DNA from: JAOPZW01 sp963806015 | GTDB taxonomy: Bacteria; Actinomycetota; Thermoleophilia; Solirubrobacterales; Solirubrobacteraceae | Direction of reading: 5' to 3' | Length of the DNA: 64,000 nt | Assembly (NCBI GenBank): GCA_963806015.1 | Contig: CAWDWM010000002.1 | Coordinates: 496,001-560,000 of the forward strand | Part shown: positions 53,418 through 63,646 of the stretch, one piece after another | Layout of the letters: each line of letters begins with the position of its first letter | Numbering within the stretch: the stretch's first letter is position 1 | Notes under the pieces: model-generated | Told to the model about the DNA's origin: nothing | Seen by the model: the letters and a program-made list of their open reading frames with translations, nothing else | Databases searched by the model: none | Position numbers and translations under genes: made by a program

Positions 53418-54173
53418 CTACATCCGCAGGAACGAGGCGCCGTTGACGTCGATCACGGTGCCGCTGGCCATCTCGGCCCCGGGCGAGGCGAGGTAGAGGA
53501 CGGCGCGCGCGACGTCCTGCGGCTCCGCGACCCGGCCCAGCGGGCTCTCGGCGCGGATGTCGTCGCCCCGCGGCCCATCGAGCGTGTCGGCCGCCATGTC
53601 GGTCACCGTCCAGCCGGGCGCCACGGTGCTCACGGCGATGCGGTGCGGCCCCAGCGCGCGGGCCAGCGACTGGCCGAAGGCGACGAGGGCCGCCTTGCTG
53701 GCGCCGTACGCGGGCGACCGGGGCTCGCCGCGGAAGGCCCCGCGCGAGGAGACGTTGACGATCCGCCCACCGCCGGCCTCGATCATGTGCGGCACCGCGC
53801 ACCACGCTGCGTTGGCGGGGCCGAGGAGATTGACCGCCAGGGTGTCCTGCCAGGCGCGCTGCCACTCCTCGTAGGTCGTGTCGGTGATCGGGTGCGGCGT
53901 GAAGACGCCGGCGTTGTTGACCAGCACGTCGAGGCCGCCCAGGCCCGCGGCCGCCTCGGCCACCATCGCGCGCACCGCCTCGGCATCGGCGAGATCGGCG
54001 CCCACGAGCACGTGGCCCTCGCCCGCCAACGACGCCACGACGTCCTCGGCCGCGTCGCGCGAGGCGCCGTAGTGCACCGCCACGCGGTCGCCCGCCGCCG
54101 CGAACTCCCGCGCCACCGCCGCGCCGATGCCCCGCGACGCCCCCGTCACCAGCACCGCCCGGCCGCCGGCCAT
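53418..54173 (-). CDS. SDR-family oxidoreductase
   Basis: A 251-residue classical short-chain dehydrogenase. The nucleotide-binding motif is TGASRGIGAAVA, followed by VLVNNAGVF, catalytic Ser in NVSSRG, YGASKAAL (YxxxK) and C-terminal GxxxDVNGASFLRM. It resembles FabG-like reductases; substrate unknown. The ATG overlaps the DUF4031 gene stop (TGATG). Confidence 0.9.
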   Translation of the reverse strand: MAGGRAVLVTGASRGIGAAVAREFAAAGDRVAVHYGASRDAAEDVVASLAGEGHVLVGADLADAEAVRAMVAEAAAGLGGLDVLVNNAGVFTPHPITDTTYEEWQRAWQDTLAVNLLGPANAAWCAVPHMIEAGGGRIVNVSSRGAFRGEPRSPAYGASKAALVAFGQSLARALGPHRIAVSTVAPGWTVTDMAADTLDGPRGDDIRAESPLGRVAEPQDVARAVLYLASPGAEMASGTVIDVNGASFLRM

Positions 54174-54460
54174 CACGCGACCCGTCCGCGCCGCGCTCGC
54201 GCGCGCTCGCCGCGCGGCCCGCTCATGCGCTGCACGAGCTCGCCGGTCCCCACTTCGACCGCCCCGAGCCCGACCGCGCGCTCGCGCAGCGCCGGGTGCA
54301 GGTCGTAGTGATCGCCCTGGAAGCGCCGGCGCGGGATCCCCATCGCGGACGCGAAGACGTGCAGCTCGTCGAAGCCGGCGTCGCTGACCATGTGGCACCA
54401 CCGCGTCCACGGCAGGCCCGCGTCGGGGTACTCGCGCAACGGGTCGACGAGGACGGCCAC
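54173..54460 (-). CDS. DUF4031 domain protein
   Basis: A 95-residue protein matching the DUF4031 pattern: MAVLVDPLREYPDAGLPWTR, CHMVSDAGFDELHVFASAMG, RRRFQGDHYDLHPALRERAVGLGAV and ELVQRMSG. Function unknown; the conserved HYD suggests metal or phosphate binding. The basic C-terminal tail is Arg-rich. GTG start, 16 bp after the ftsH stop. Confidence 0.85.
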   Translation of the reverse strand: MAVLVDPLREYPDAGLPWTRWCHMVSDAGFDELHVFASAMGIPRRRFQGDHYDLHPALRERAVGLGAVEVGTGELVQRMSGPRGERARARRGRVA

Positions 54461-54476
54461 GTCCGCGCCGATCGGG

Positions 54477-56462
<1,986 letters not shown>

Positions 56463-56598
56463 GAAGGCTTAGATCGGCGTCGGGCTCCCTCGACCTGAGG
56501 GGGCACCCGGGCAGGCAAGCCTACCAGGGGGTTTGGGGTTCCCATGCAGGCTGTACGTGCGTCCAGGCTCTCTGGATGTCCGCATCGCCACGCGCGGG
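56463..56598. other. hpt-ftsH intergenic region
   Basis: 136 bp on the minus strand. It contains TAGGCT about 50 nt upstream of ftsH as a possible -10 box, and TCCAG-AGAGC-CTGGA, a small hairpin after hpt. No gene or strong RBS before the ftsH ATG was seen. Confidence 0.4.
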
Positions 56599-57135
56599 CT
56601 ATAGGTCTACGTCGGTCAACGCCGCCACATAGGGCAGGTTGCGGTAGCGCTCGGCGAAGTCCAGGCCGTAGCCGATGGCGAAACGGTCGGGGATCTCGAA
56701 GCCGACGAACTTGATCGGAAGCTCGACCTTGCGCCGGTCGGGCTTGGTCAGCAGCGCGCACACCTCCAGCGAGGCCGGATTGCGCGCGCCGAGATTGCGA
56801 AAGAGATATTGCAGCGTGAGCCCGGAATCGACGATGTCCTCGACGATCAACACGTGGCGGCCCTCGATCGCGGTGTCGAGGTCCTTGAGGATCCGCACCA
56901 CGCCGCTGGAGTCGGTGGCCGACCCGTACGACGACACGGCCATGAAGTCGACCTCGCACGGGATCTCGATCTGGCGCATGAGGTCGGCGAGGAAGAACAC
57001 CGCGCCCTTGAGCACCCCGACGAGCAGCAGGTCGCGATCGGCGTACTCCGCGCTGACCTCCTGGCCCAGGGTGCGCACGCGCTGCTTGAGGTCGTCGGGC
57101 TGGACGAGGATCTCGCCGATCTTGGGGTCGCGCAT
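56599..57135 (-). CDS. hpt: Hypoxanthine phosphoribosyltransferase
   Basis: A 178-residue PRTase salvaging hypoxanthine and guanine. The PRPP motif is VLIVEDIVDSGLTL, with LLVGVLKGAVFFLADL, MAVSSYGSATDSSG and KFVGFEIPDRFAIGYGLDFAERYRNLPYVA. It follows tilS at some distance (the sigma/CU044_5270 pair lies between) and precedes ftsH, part of the tilS-hpt-ftsH series. TATAGT 9 nt before the ATG is a strong -10 box shared in mirror image with the divergent sigma gene. Confidence 0.95.
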   Translation of the reverse strand: MRDPKIGEILVQPDDLKQRVRTLGQEVSAEYADRDLLLVGVLKGAVFFLADLMRQIEIPCEVDFMAVSSYGSATDSSGVVRILKDLDTAIEGRHVLIVEDIVDSGLTLQYLFRNLGARNPASLEVCALLTKPDRRKVELPIKFVGFEIPDRFAIGYGLDFAERYRNLPYVAALTDVDL

Positions 57136-57144
57136 CAGGCGCGG

Positions 57145-57152
57145 ACTATAAG
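57145..57152. promoter_or_regulatory. Symmetric -10 box serving two divergent genes
   Basis: ACTATAAG: read rightward it gives TATAAG for the sigma gene, leftward TATAGT for hpt. The two start codons are 30 bp apart. Confidence 0.6.
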
Positions 57153-57165
57153 CAGCGGCCCCGCC

Positions 57166-57741
57166 ATGCAACATCCTGGGACCCGGGCGGCCTCCTCCAT
57201 GACGATGACCACCATCGACCACGCCGAGCCGCGCGCCGTGAGCCGCCCGGCCATCCACTCCGACGAGCACGTGGCGAGCCGCGCACTGCAGGTCGCGCGG
57301 CGCACCGCCCTCGGGGTCCTCGGCGACCGCGAGGCCGCGGCCGACGTCGCCCAAGAGGTCGCCATCACCGCGGTGCGCCGCGCCGGGTCGCTGCGCGATC
57401 CCGTCGCCCTCGACGCCTGGCTGCACCGCATCGCCGTGCGCGCCGCGCTGCGCGAGGCGCGGAGGGCGGGCCGGCGCCGCGCGGCCGAGCGCGCCGGGCA
57501 CGACCCGCCGCCACCGCTGCACGATCCCGGGCCGGCCGGGACGCTGGCGCTCCTGGAGGACCTCCCGCCCCGCCAGCGCGCCGCCCTGACCCTGCGCTAC
57601 GTCCACGACCTCTCCGATGCGGAGATCGCGCGCGCCCTGCGCTGCCGGGCGGGAACGGTCCGCTCGCTGCTCTCCCGCGGGCGCGAGGCCGTGCGCAGCG
57701 CCATCACCGAAGCCGAAGACCGGAGCCCCCATGCTGACTGA
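57166..57741 (+). CDS. Small RNA polymerase sigma factor (SigE-like, paired with CU044_5270 protein)
   Basis: About 191 residues. Sigma-2 region is ARRTALGVLGDREAAADVAQEVAITAVRRAGSL, and sigma-4 is LEDLPPRQRAALTLRYVHDLSDAEIARALRCRAGTVRSLLSRGREAVR. It overlaps the next gene by 11 bp. In actinobacteria such sigma genes are paired with a CU044_5270-family membrane protein, probably the regulator. ATG 57199 is an alternative start. Confidence 0.87.
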   Translation: MQHPGTRAASSMTMTTIDHAEPRAVSRPAIHSDEHVASRALQVARRTALGVLGDREAAADVAQEVAITAVRRAGSLRDPVALDAWLHRIAVRAALREARRAGRRRAAERAGHDPPPPLHDPGPAGTLALLEDLPPRQRAALTLRYVHDLSDAEIARALRCRAGTVRSLLSRGREAVRSAITEAEDRSPHAD

Positions 57742-58782
57742 CACCGACCTGATCGAGACCTTCGCGCCGCTGCGCGAGGTCGAGCCCACGCCCGCGGAGA
57801 TCGCGCGCGTCCTCGCCGCCGCCGACGAGCTGCGGGCGCCGCGCTCGCTCGGTCCCGCGCGCCGCCGTCCGGCGCGGGTCGTCGCGCTGGTCGCGGCGAC
57901 CGCTGCCCTCATCGGGGGACTCGCGGCGCTGCCCGGGGGCGGCTCGGACCGGCCGCAGGACGCGCACGGCATCCTGCAGGCCGCGGCCGCGGTGGCCGCC
58001 CAGCAGCCCGGGCCCGCCGCGTACCGCTACACGCGGGCGCTCGACCGCTTCGTCTACGCGGTGAACGCGCCCGACGGGCAGCGCGGCCGCGTGGCCGAGC
58101 AGCAGAGCTCCGAGAACTGGACCTCGGACGGCTGGCGCGGACGGACCGCCGCCGCCCGCGGCAGCGCGACGTGGGCCGCGCCGCCGAGCGCAGCCCTGCT
58201 GACGGCGGCCGGGGACGTCGGCGCCGTGGTCAAGCCCTACGACGGCGACTACCGCTACGGCGACGGGCCGCTGGCGCGCGTGCCCTTCGACGCGATCCCC
58301 GACGACGCCGCCGGCGCCGGGGCGCTGCTCGAGGCCGCGATCGGCGACATGCGCTGGGGGCCCAATCCCCGTTCGCACCCGCACTGGGCGCCGGGCGTGG
58401 TCGACTCCGAGGTCGCGCGCAGCGCGGTCCTGCTGCTCTCGATGGGCAACCTCACGAGCGCCCAGCGTGCGGCGCTGTTCGGCCTGCTCGGCAGCCGCCC
58501 CGGCGCCCGCTCGTTGGGCGAGGTGACCGACGCGACCGGGCGCAAAGGGGTCGGCGTCGCGCTGCGCCTGCCGGACCTCGGCGCCGAGCTGCGGGTGATC
58601 ATCGACCCCGAGACGAGCGACATCCTGCAGAGCTCGGAGGTCATGCCCCCGCCCCCGGCCCAGGCGCCCGAGCTGCCGCCCGGCGTGCACCACGCGCCAC
58701 CCTGGCCGCCCGCGGTGTGGCTGTCCGAGCGCACCCAGGTGTTCCTGAGCACGGGCAGCGTCGCCGCGCTGGGGGACCGGCC

Positions 58783-58786
<4 letters not shown>
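57731..58786 (+). CDS. CU044_5270-family membrane protein, probable partner of the sigma factor
   Basis: A 351-residue protein with a short cytoplasmic N-terminus (about 45 residues), one TM helix (about 46-64, VVALVAATAALIGGLAALPG) and a large extracytoplasmic domain containing a repeated YRYTRALDRF/AAPPSA-type sequence. The topology matches anti-sigma-like partners encoded with SigE-type factors. There is no ZAS zinc motif. It ends 4 bp into the convergent tilS gene. The role as anti-sigma is inferred from context. Confidence 0.75.
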
Positions 58787-59704
<918 letters not shown>

Positions 59705-59712
<8 letters not shown>

Positions 59713-60883
59713 CGTCGGGCGCGGAGGCCACGAACAGCTCGGTGGGGTGATCGAAGCCCTTCAGGCGCACCTCGCCGATGCGCTCGAACTCCAGGTGCGA
59801 GCCGGCGAGCTCGACGACCGGGCGCGTGACGAGGACCTCGCCGCCGGCCGCGCGCGCGGCCACGCGCGCGGCGAGGTTGACTTCGCGGCCGTAGTAGTCG
59901 CCGTCGCGGTAGAGCGTCAGCCCGTGGTGCATCCCGATCCGGGGCAGCGGGCGGCGGTCGGCCACCAGGCGCTGGAAGCCGACGGCCCAGTCGACGAGCC
60001 CGGCGGCGTCGGAGCCGACGATCATCACCTCGTCGCCGATCGTCTTGATCACGCGCGCCTCATCCGGAAGGGTCACCTCGACGTCCTCGATGAAGCGCTC
60101 GACCGCGTCGACGGCCTCCTCCTCGCCCTCCTCCTCGGTCAGTCGCGTGTAGCCGGCGAGATCGGCGAAGGCGACGGCCACGCGCAGGCGCCCGAGGTCC
60201 AGCGGCGCGTCCTCGAGGTCGGCCTCCATGTGCCCGATGACGTCCTGCTCGACGAAGTGCGCCAGGAAGCGCTGGTGCACGCGGTCCATGATCGGCGAGG
60301 CCAGCGGCAGCACCTCGCGCGCGAGCTCCTCCATCTCCTCGCCCATGCGCGTCCCCGGGACGCCCTGGCGCATGAGCGGCTCGTGCACGTAGAGGTGGAA
60401 GAGGCGCACCTCGGCGTCGGCCACCTGCGCAAGCGCCTGCCCGTAGACGCGGACCAGCTGCAGCAGCGCCACCAGCGGGAAGCCGGCCGCGAGGACGACG
60501 GCCACATGGCGCAGGAGCTCGAGGTCGTCGTCGGACAGGCGCTCGACCGACGCCGCGTTGAAGCCCATCGAGAAGAACACGCGCTCGATCAGGGCGGGCT
60601 CGAGGCCGGTGTCGGCGGCGGCGGCCTCGAGCGTGTGGGTGCGCTCGTGCGCCGGCAGCAGCTCGTCGACGAAGCCGAAGGCAAGCCGCCCGCTCTCGGT
60701 CGCCGCGCGGATCTCGGCGAGCGAGTGCCCACGCTCGCGTAGGCGGGCGACGATCCGTGCCTGGGCCACAGCCGCCCGCGTCCAGCGCCCGTCGCGCGCC
60801 CGGGGCACGAGGCCGTCGCGCGCCCAGCGGCGCAGCGTCTGCGGCGTCACCCCCGCGCGGCGCGCCGCCTCGCTGAGCGACAT
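59705..60883 (-). CDS. Class III adenylate cyclase with N-terminal MerR-like HTH
   Basis: A 392-residue protein. Residues 1-70 form a MerR-type helix-turn-helix (SLSEAARRAGVTPQTLRRWARDGLV, LRERGHSLAEI). Residues 75-225 form a helical regulatory region similar to mycobacterial Rv2212/Rv1264-type cyclases. The class III catalytic domain has the metal Asps in FADLAGYT and IGDEVMIVG, Lys in VIKTIGDEV and Asn/Arg in GREVNLAARVAARA, so it should be active and make cAMP. The start MSLSEAARR is conserved; GTG 60898 is an alternative. A folded leader and intrinsic terminator lie upstream. Confidence 0.9.
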
Positions 60884-60917
60884 GGCCGCGTCGGTCACGG
60901 GCCGGCCCGGAAAATCA

Positions 60918-60950
60918 GCGGCGGGACCTCGATGACGAGGGTCCCGCCGC
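60918..60950 (-). terminator. Intrinsic terminator / attenuator upstream of the HTH-cyclase gene
   Basis: GCGGCGGGACC (60918-60928) pairs with GGTCCCGCCGC (60940-60950); the stem continues as CTCG-TCAT-CGAG with one bulge. On the minus strand it is followed by TGATTTT. It lies about 35 bp upstream of the cyclase start and about 110 nt downstream of a likely promoter. Confidence 0.7.
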
Positions 60951-61059
60951 ACGCGGGCTTAACGTCCCGCCACGTCGGCCGATGGCGCTCGTCCGGTGAG
61001 GGGCGGCACCTTGCGGGTGGCGAGCCACCCACTCTTCGGCCTTTTACCTTGCTCGGTGC
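60951..61059 (-). promoter_or_regulatory. Structured 5' leader, candidate cis-regulatory RNA
   Basis: The minus-strand transcript from about 61057-61059 can fold GCACC/GGTGC (61055-61059 with 61006-61010) around an internal GGGTGG-CTCG-CCACCC hairpin (61015-61030). Further helices include GCGGG...CCCGC close to the terminator. The arrangement (promoter, folded domain, terminator, gene) resembles transcription attenuators. It does not match any riboswitch consensus that I recognise. Confidence 0.4.
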
Positions 61060-61063
61060 GGGA

Positions 61064-61093
61064 GTCATAAATGCGCGCGGCGATGGCTGTCAA
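61064..61093 (-). promoter_or_regulatory. Likely promoter of the leader / cyclase transcript
   Basis: TTGACA (61088-61093), an 18-nt spacer and TATGAC (61064-61069) on the minus strand, with +1 predicted at A61057. It lies downstream of the SCP2 gene stop (61110). Confidence 0.6.
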
Positions 61094-61109
61094 CGTCAAA
61101 CGTCGCGGC

Positions 61110-61535
61110 TCAAACCTTCAGGTGCGGATACTCGGCCTCCACGACCTTCGCGTAGCGCGCATAGACCGGCTTGGTGATCGGGATCAGCGACAGCGCCGCG
61201 TTGACGTCGCCGCCGGTCTTGATCCGCCGCCGGGCGATCGCGATGGCGACGTTCTCCTTGCCCTGGAAGTACTTGTTGGCGGTCTCCGAGCTCATGGTCA
61301 TCTTGACCTTGGGCTCCCAGTCGACGTCGTCGCTCCACTCCCAGTGCAGGTTGCCGCCCTCCCCCTCGGTGGCGGGGCGGATGTTGACGACCATGTCGAC
61401 GTCGGAGAACTCGAAGCGCTGCGGAACATCGGCCGTGCGCAGCCTCGGTCCCATGTCGGGATCGCTGCTCATCATCTCGAAGATCCGGTCCATGACCTCC
61501 CGGAACTCCTGGGGCGAGTTGAACTCCACGGCCAT
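61110..61535 (-). CDS. SCP2 sterol-binding domain protein
   Basis: A 141-residue protein with FREVMDRIFEMMSSDPDMGPRL, VDMVVNIRPATEGEGG, KMTMSSETANKYFQGKENVAIAIARRRIKTGGDVNAALSLIPI, the SCP2-like pattern. Such domains bind lipids or fatty acyl groups. It is coupled (TGATG) to the preceding acyltransferase gene, suggesting a lipid role. AAGGGGG lies upstream as RBS. Confidence 0.88.
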   Translation of the reverse strand: MAVEFNSPQEFREVMDRIFEMMSSDPDMGPRLRTADVPQRFEFSDVDMVVNIRPATEGEGGNLHWEWSDDVDWEPKVKMTMSSETANKYFQGKENVAIAIARRRIKTGGDVNAALSLIPITKPVYARYAKVVEAEYPHLKV

Positions 61536-62272
61536 CACAGGGCCCCCTTTCGATTGACGAGGCTGTCGTACACCTTCTCCTGCAGGCGCGCACGGATGTC
61601 GTCGACCAGTTCGAGCACCAGCGCGGGGTCCTCGGCGGCGTCGGCGCCCTGGTGGGCGACGTGCAGCGGCTCGCCGAAGCCGATGTGCCAGCGCTCGGGC
61701 GCGGGCAGCACCGGCAGCGCCAGCGGCGGGCGCGGAAGGCGCGCCGCGCGCGCCAGCACGCGGTCGACGATCCCGGACCCACCGCCCACGAGCGCACAGG
61801 GCACGATCGGCGCGCCGCTGCGCAACGCCAGCTCGGCGAGGTCGCCGAGGTCCAGGCGCTCGAGGCGATAGCGCTGCGCGTAGCTTGCCCCCGTCCCGCG
61901 GCCGCCCTCCGGGAAGGCCATCACCACGCGCCCCTCGGCGAGCAGGCGCGCGGCGTTGCCGGCCCCCGCGGGCACCCCGCCGAGCCGGCGCAGCGCCGTC
62001 GACGCCCACGGCAGCTCGAACACGGTGCCGGGGACCAGGAAGCGCGGCGGGTCGTCGCGGCGCACGTCCTCGCGGCGCAGCGCGGTGGCCACCATCGCGG
62101 CATCCCACGGCTGGCCGCCGGTCTGGTTGGCCACGACGAGGGCAGGGCCCTCGGCCGGGACCTGGTCGGCGCCCTCGGCCTCGACGCGCCACCAGCGCGT
62201 GTAGAGCGCGTCGAGCAGTGGTGCCAGCGTGCGCGCGAAGTCGGGATCGAAGCCCCAGTCGTCCTCGCTCAT
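61535..62272 (-). CDS. PlsC-like acyltransferase with catalytic His replaced by Gln
   Basis: A 245-residue lysophospholipid/DAGAT-like acyltransferase. Motif I reads ANQTGGQPWDAAM, where relatives have NHSGGxPWD, so the catalytic His is Gln (CAG). Motif III is VMAFPEGGRGTG and motif IV is GAPIVPCALVGGGSG, both kept. It may be a scaffold, use another base, or be inactive. It lies between an epimerase and an SCP2 protein with ATGA and TGATG overlaps, a conserved-looking lipid cassette. Confidence 0.85.
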   Translation of the reverse strand: MSEDDWGFDPDFARTLAPLLDALYTRWWRVEAEGADQVPAEGPALVVANQTGGQPWDAAMVATALRREDVRRDDPPRFLVPGTVFELPWASTALRRLGGVPAGAGNAARLLAEGRVVMAFPEGGRGTGASYAQRYRLERLDLGDLAELALRSGAPIVPCALVGGGSGIVDRVLARAARLPRPPLALPVLPAPERWHIGFGEPLHVAHQGADAAEDPALVLELVDDIRARLQEKVYDSLVNRKGAL

Positions 62273-63222
62273 GCGCCCACCGCCGCGCGCTCGAGCGCCT
62301 CGAGCGTCGAGTGCGCGGGCCGGAAGCCCAGCTCGCGGCGCATGCGCGCGGTGTCGACGCCGCGCCCGTAACGCAGGTAGCGCCCGATCTCGTCGGGCAG
62401 CGCGGGCTGCCGGGCCGCGCGGCGCGCCGTGCCGACCAGCGTCCCCCACAGCGGCGCGGCGATCGGCACCGCCGGGCGGCGGGTGTGGCGCAGTGCGCGC
62501 GAGAGCGAGACCACGCCGTCGGCGGCGACGTTGACCGGGCCGCGCACCGGGTGCAGCACGGCTCGGCGCAGGGCGGCGACCGCGTCGTCGGCGTCCAGCA
62601 GCTGCACGCGCGGGTCGAAGCCGAGCATGGTGGGGACGACCGGGGCGCGCAGCAGGCGGTTGACCGGCGTGTCGAGGCCGCGCCCGACGACCGGCTGCAG
62701 GCGCAGCACGGTGCACGTGACCGCCGGGTGGCGGCGGGCGAAGGCACCGACGAGCCGTTCGAGCTCGCCGATGTCGCGCTGGAAGCGGGTGCGCAGGGGA
62801 AAGCGGTCGGCGTCCTCCTCGGTGAAGAAGGCCGGCGCGCCCGCCTCGGAGCCGTAGATGGCGGCCGACCCGCGCACGACGATGGCGCGCAGGGTCGGCA
62901 GCCCGTCGCAGACGGTCAGCAGCTGCAGCGTCCCGATGACGTTGACGTCGTGCAGCGACGCGCGCGGGCGGCCCGGCTCGGGGAACTGGACGATGTCGTT
63001 GTGGACCACCGTGTCGACCGCGGCGGCGCGCACCAGCGGCGGCAGCTCGGCGCTGCGCAGGTCGGCCGCGACGACGTCGATGCGCGCGGCCAGCCCGGGA
63101 TCGACCGGGCGCGTGTCGACCCCGACGACCCGCTCGACGTCCGCATCGCCGGCCAGCAGATGGGCGAGGCGGGTGCCGAAGGCGTTCGCCACGCCGGTGA
63201 TCAGGACGCGCCGCCCGGCCAC
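62269..63222 (-). CDS. NAD-dependent epimerase/dehydratase-family protein
   Basis: A 317-residue extended SDR: VLITGVANAFGTRLAHLLAG (modified TGxxGxxG), VVGVDTRPVDPG, DLRSAEL, VVHNDIVQFP and VVRGSAAIYG. The Y of YxxxK is not obvious in the usual place, so activity may differ. The C-terminal helices carry RRELGFRPAHSTLEAL. It overlaps the acyltransferase gene by 4 nt. GTG start. Confidence 0.85.
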   Translation of the reverse strand: MAGRRVLITGVANAFGTRLAHLLAGDADVERVVGVDTRPVDPGLAARIDVVAADLRSAELPPLVRAAAVDTVVHNDIVQFPEPGRPRASLHDVNVIGTLQLLTVCDGLPTLRAIVVRGSAAIYGSEAGAPAFFTEEDADRFPLRTRFQRDIGELERLVGAFARRHPAVTCTVLRLQPVVGRGLDTPVNRLLRAPVVPTMLGFDPRVQLLDADDAVAALRRAVLHPVRGPVNVAADGVVSLSRALRHTRRPAVPIAAPLWGTLVGTARRAARQPALPDEIGRYLRYGRGVDTARMRRELGFRPAHSTLEALERAAVGA

Positions 63223-63235
63223 GCGAGCCCTGCGC

Positions 63236-63619
63236 TCAGGTCGAGGCGGCCGGCGGGCGCTTGGCCGGCGGGCGCTTGGCCGGCGTGGTCCGCCGGCGCG
63301 GTGCGGTGCGGGCCGCCTCGAGCTGCTCGACGCGCGCCTCGAGGGCCTGCACGCGCTCGCGCAAGGCCACGACCTCGTCCGCGGCGACGGGTCGCAGCTC
63401 CTCGAGCGTCTCGCGGAAGCGCCCTGCGGCGTGCACCAGCTCGTCGGCGAGCTGTTGCGCGCGCTCGCGCGTGAAGCCCGCCTGCCCAGCGGTCGCCTCG
63501 ATGGCCTGCGCCGCGGCCGCCCGCACCGCGTCGCCGCGACTCGGCGGCTTCTTCTCCGCCTTCGGGGCCTGCTTCTCCGCTGCCGGAGGCTTCTTCTTGC
63601 CGGTGTCCTTCTTGGCCAA
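63236..63619 (-). CDS. Basic-tailed coiled-coil protein (histone H1/phasin-like composition)
   Basis: A 127-residue protein. The Lys/Ala/Pro-rich N-terminal tail is MAKKDTGKKKPPAAEKQAPK, the core is helical (RERAQQLADELVHAAGRF) with a coiled coil at about 80-105 (EVVALRERVQALEARVEQLEAA), and the C-terminal tail carries PAKRPPAK repeats. Composition recalls histone H1-like or polymer-granule proteins. TTG start. The upstream TAGACT box overlaps the PNP promoter on the other strand. Confidence 0.7.
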   Translation of the reverse strand: MAKKDTGKKKPPAAEKQAPKAEKKPPSRGDAVRAAAAQAIEATAGQAGFTRERAQQLADELVHAAGRFRETLEELRPVAADEVVALRERVQALEARVEQLEAARTAPRRRTTPAKRPPAKRPPAAST

Positions 63620-63646
63620 GGTGCGACGAGTCTATCCTCGCCCGCC

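Noticed and set aside
50638..53496. A 952-codon plus-strand frame
   Set aside because: It crosses folP, the GGDEF gene and nagA out of frame with each, without any domain.
60951..61059. c-di-GMP-I (GEMM), c-di-AMP (ydaO) or ykkC-type riboswitch
   Set aside because: Short stretches look similar (GCAAGG, GGGACGUUAAGCCC), but the conserved core sequences and tetraloop receptor of these classes are missing. Kept only as an unidentified structured leader.
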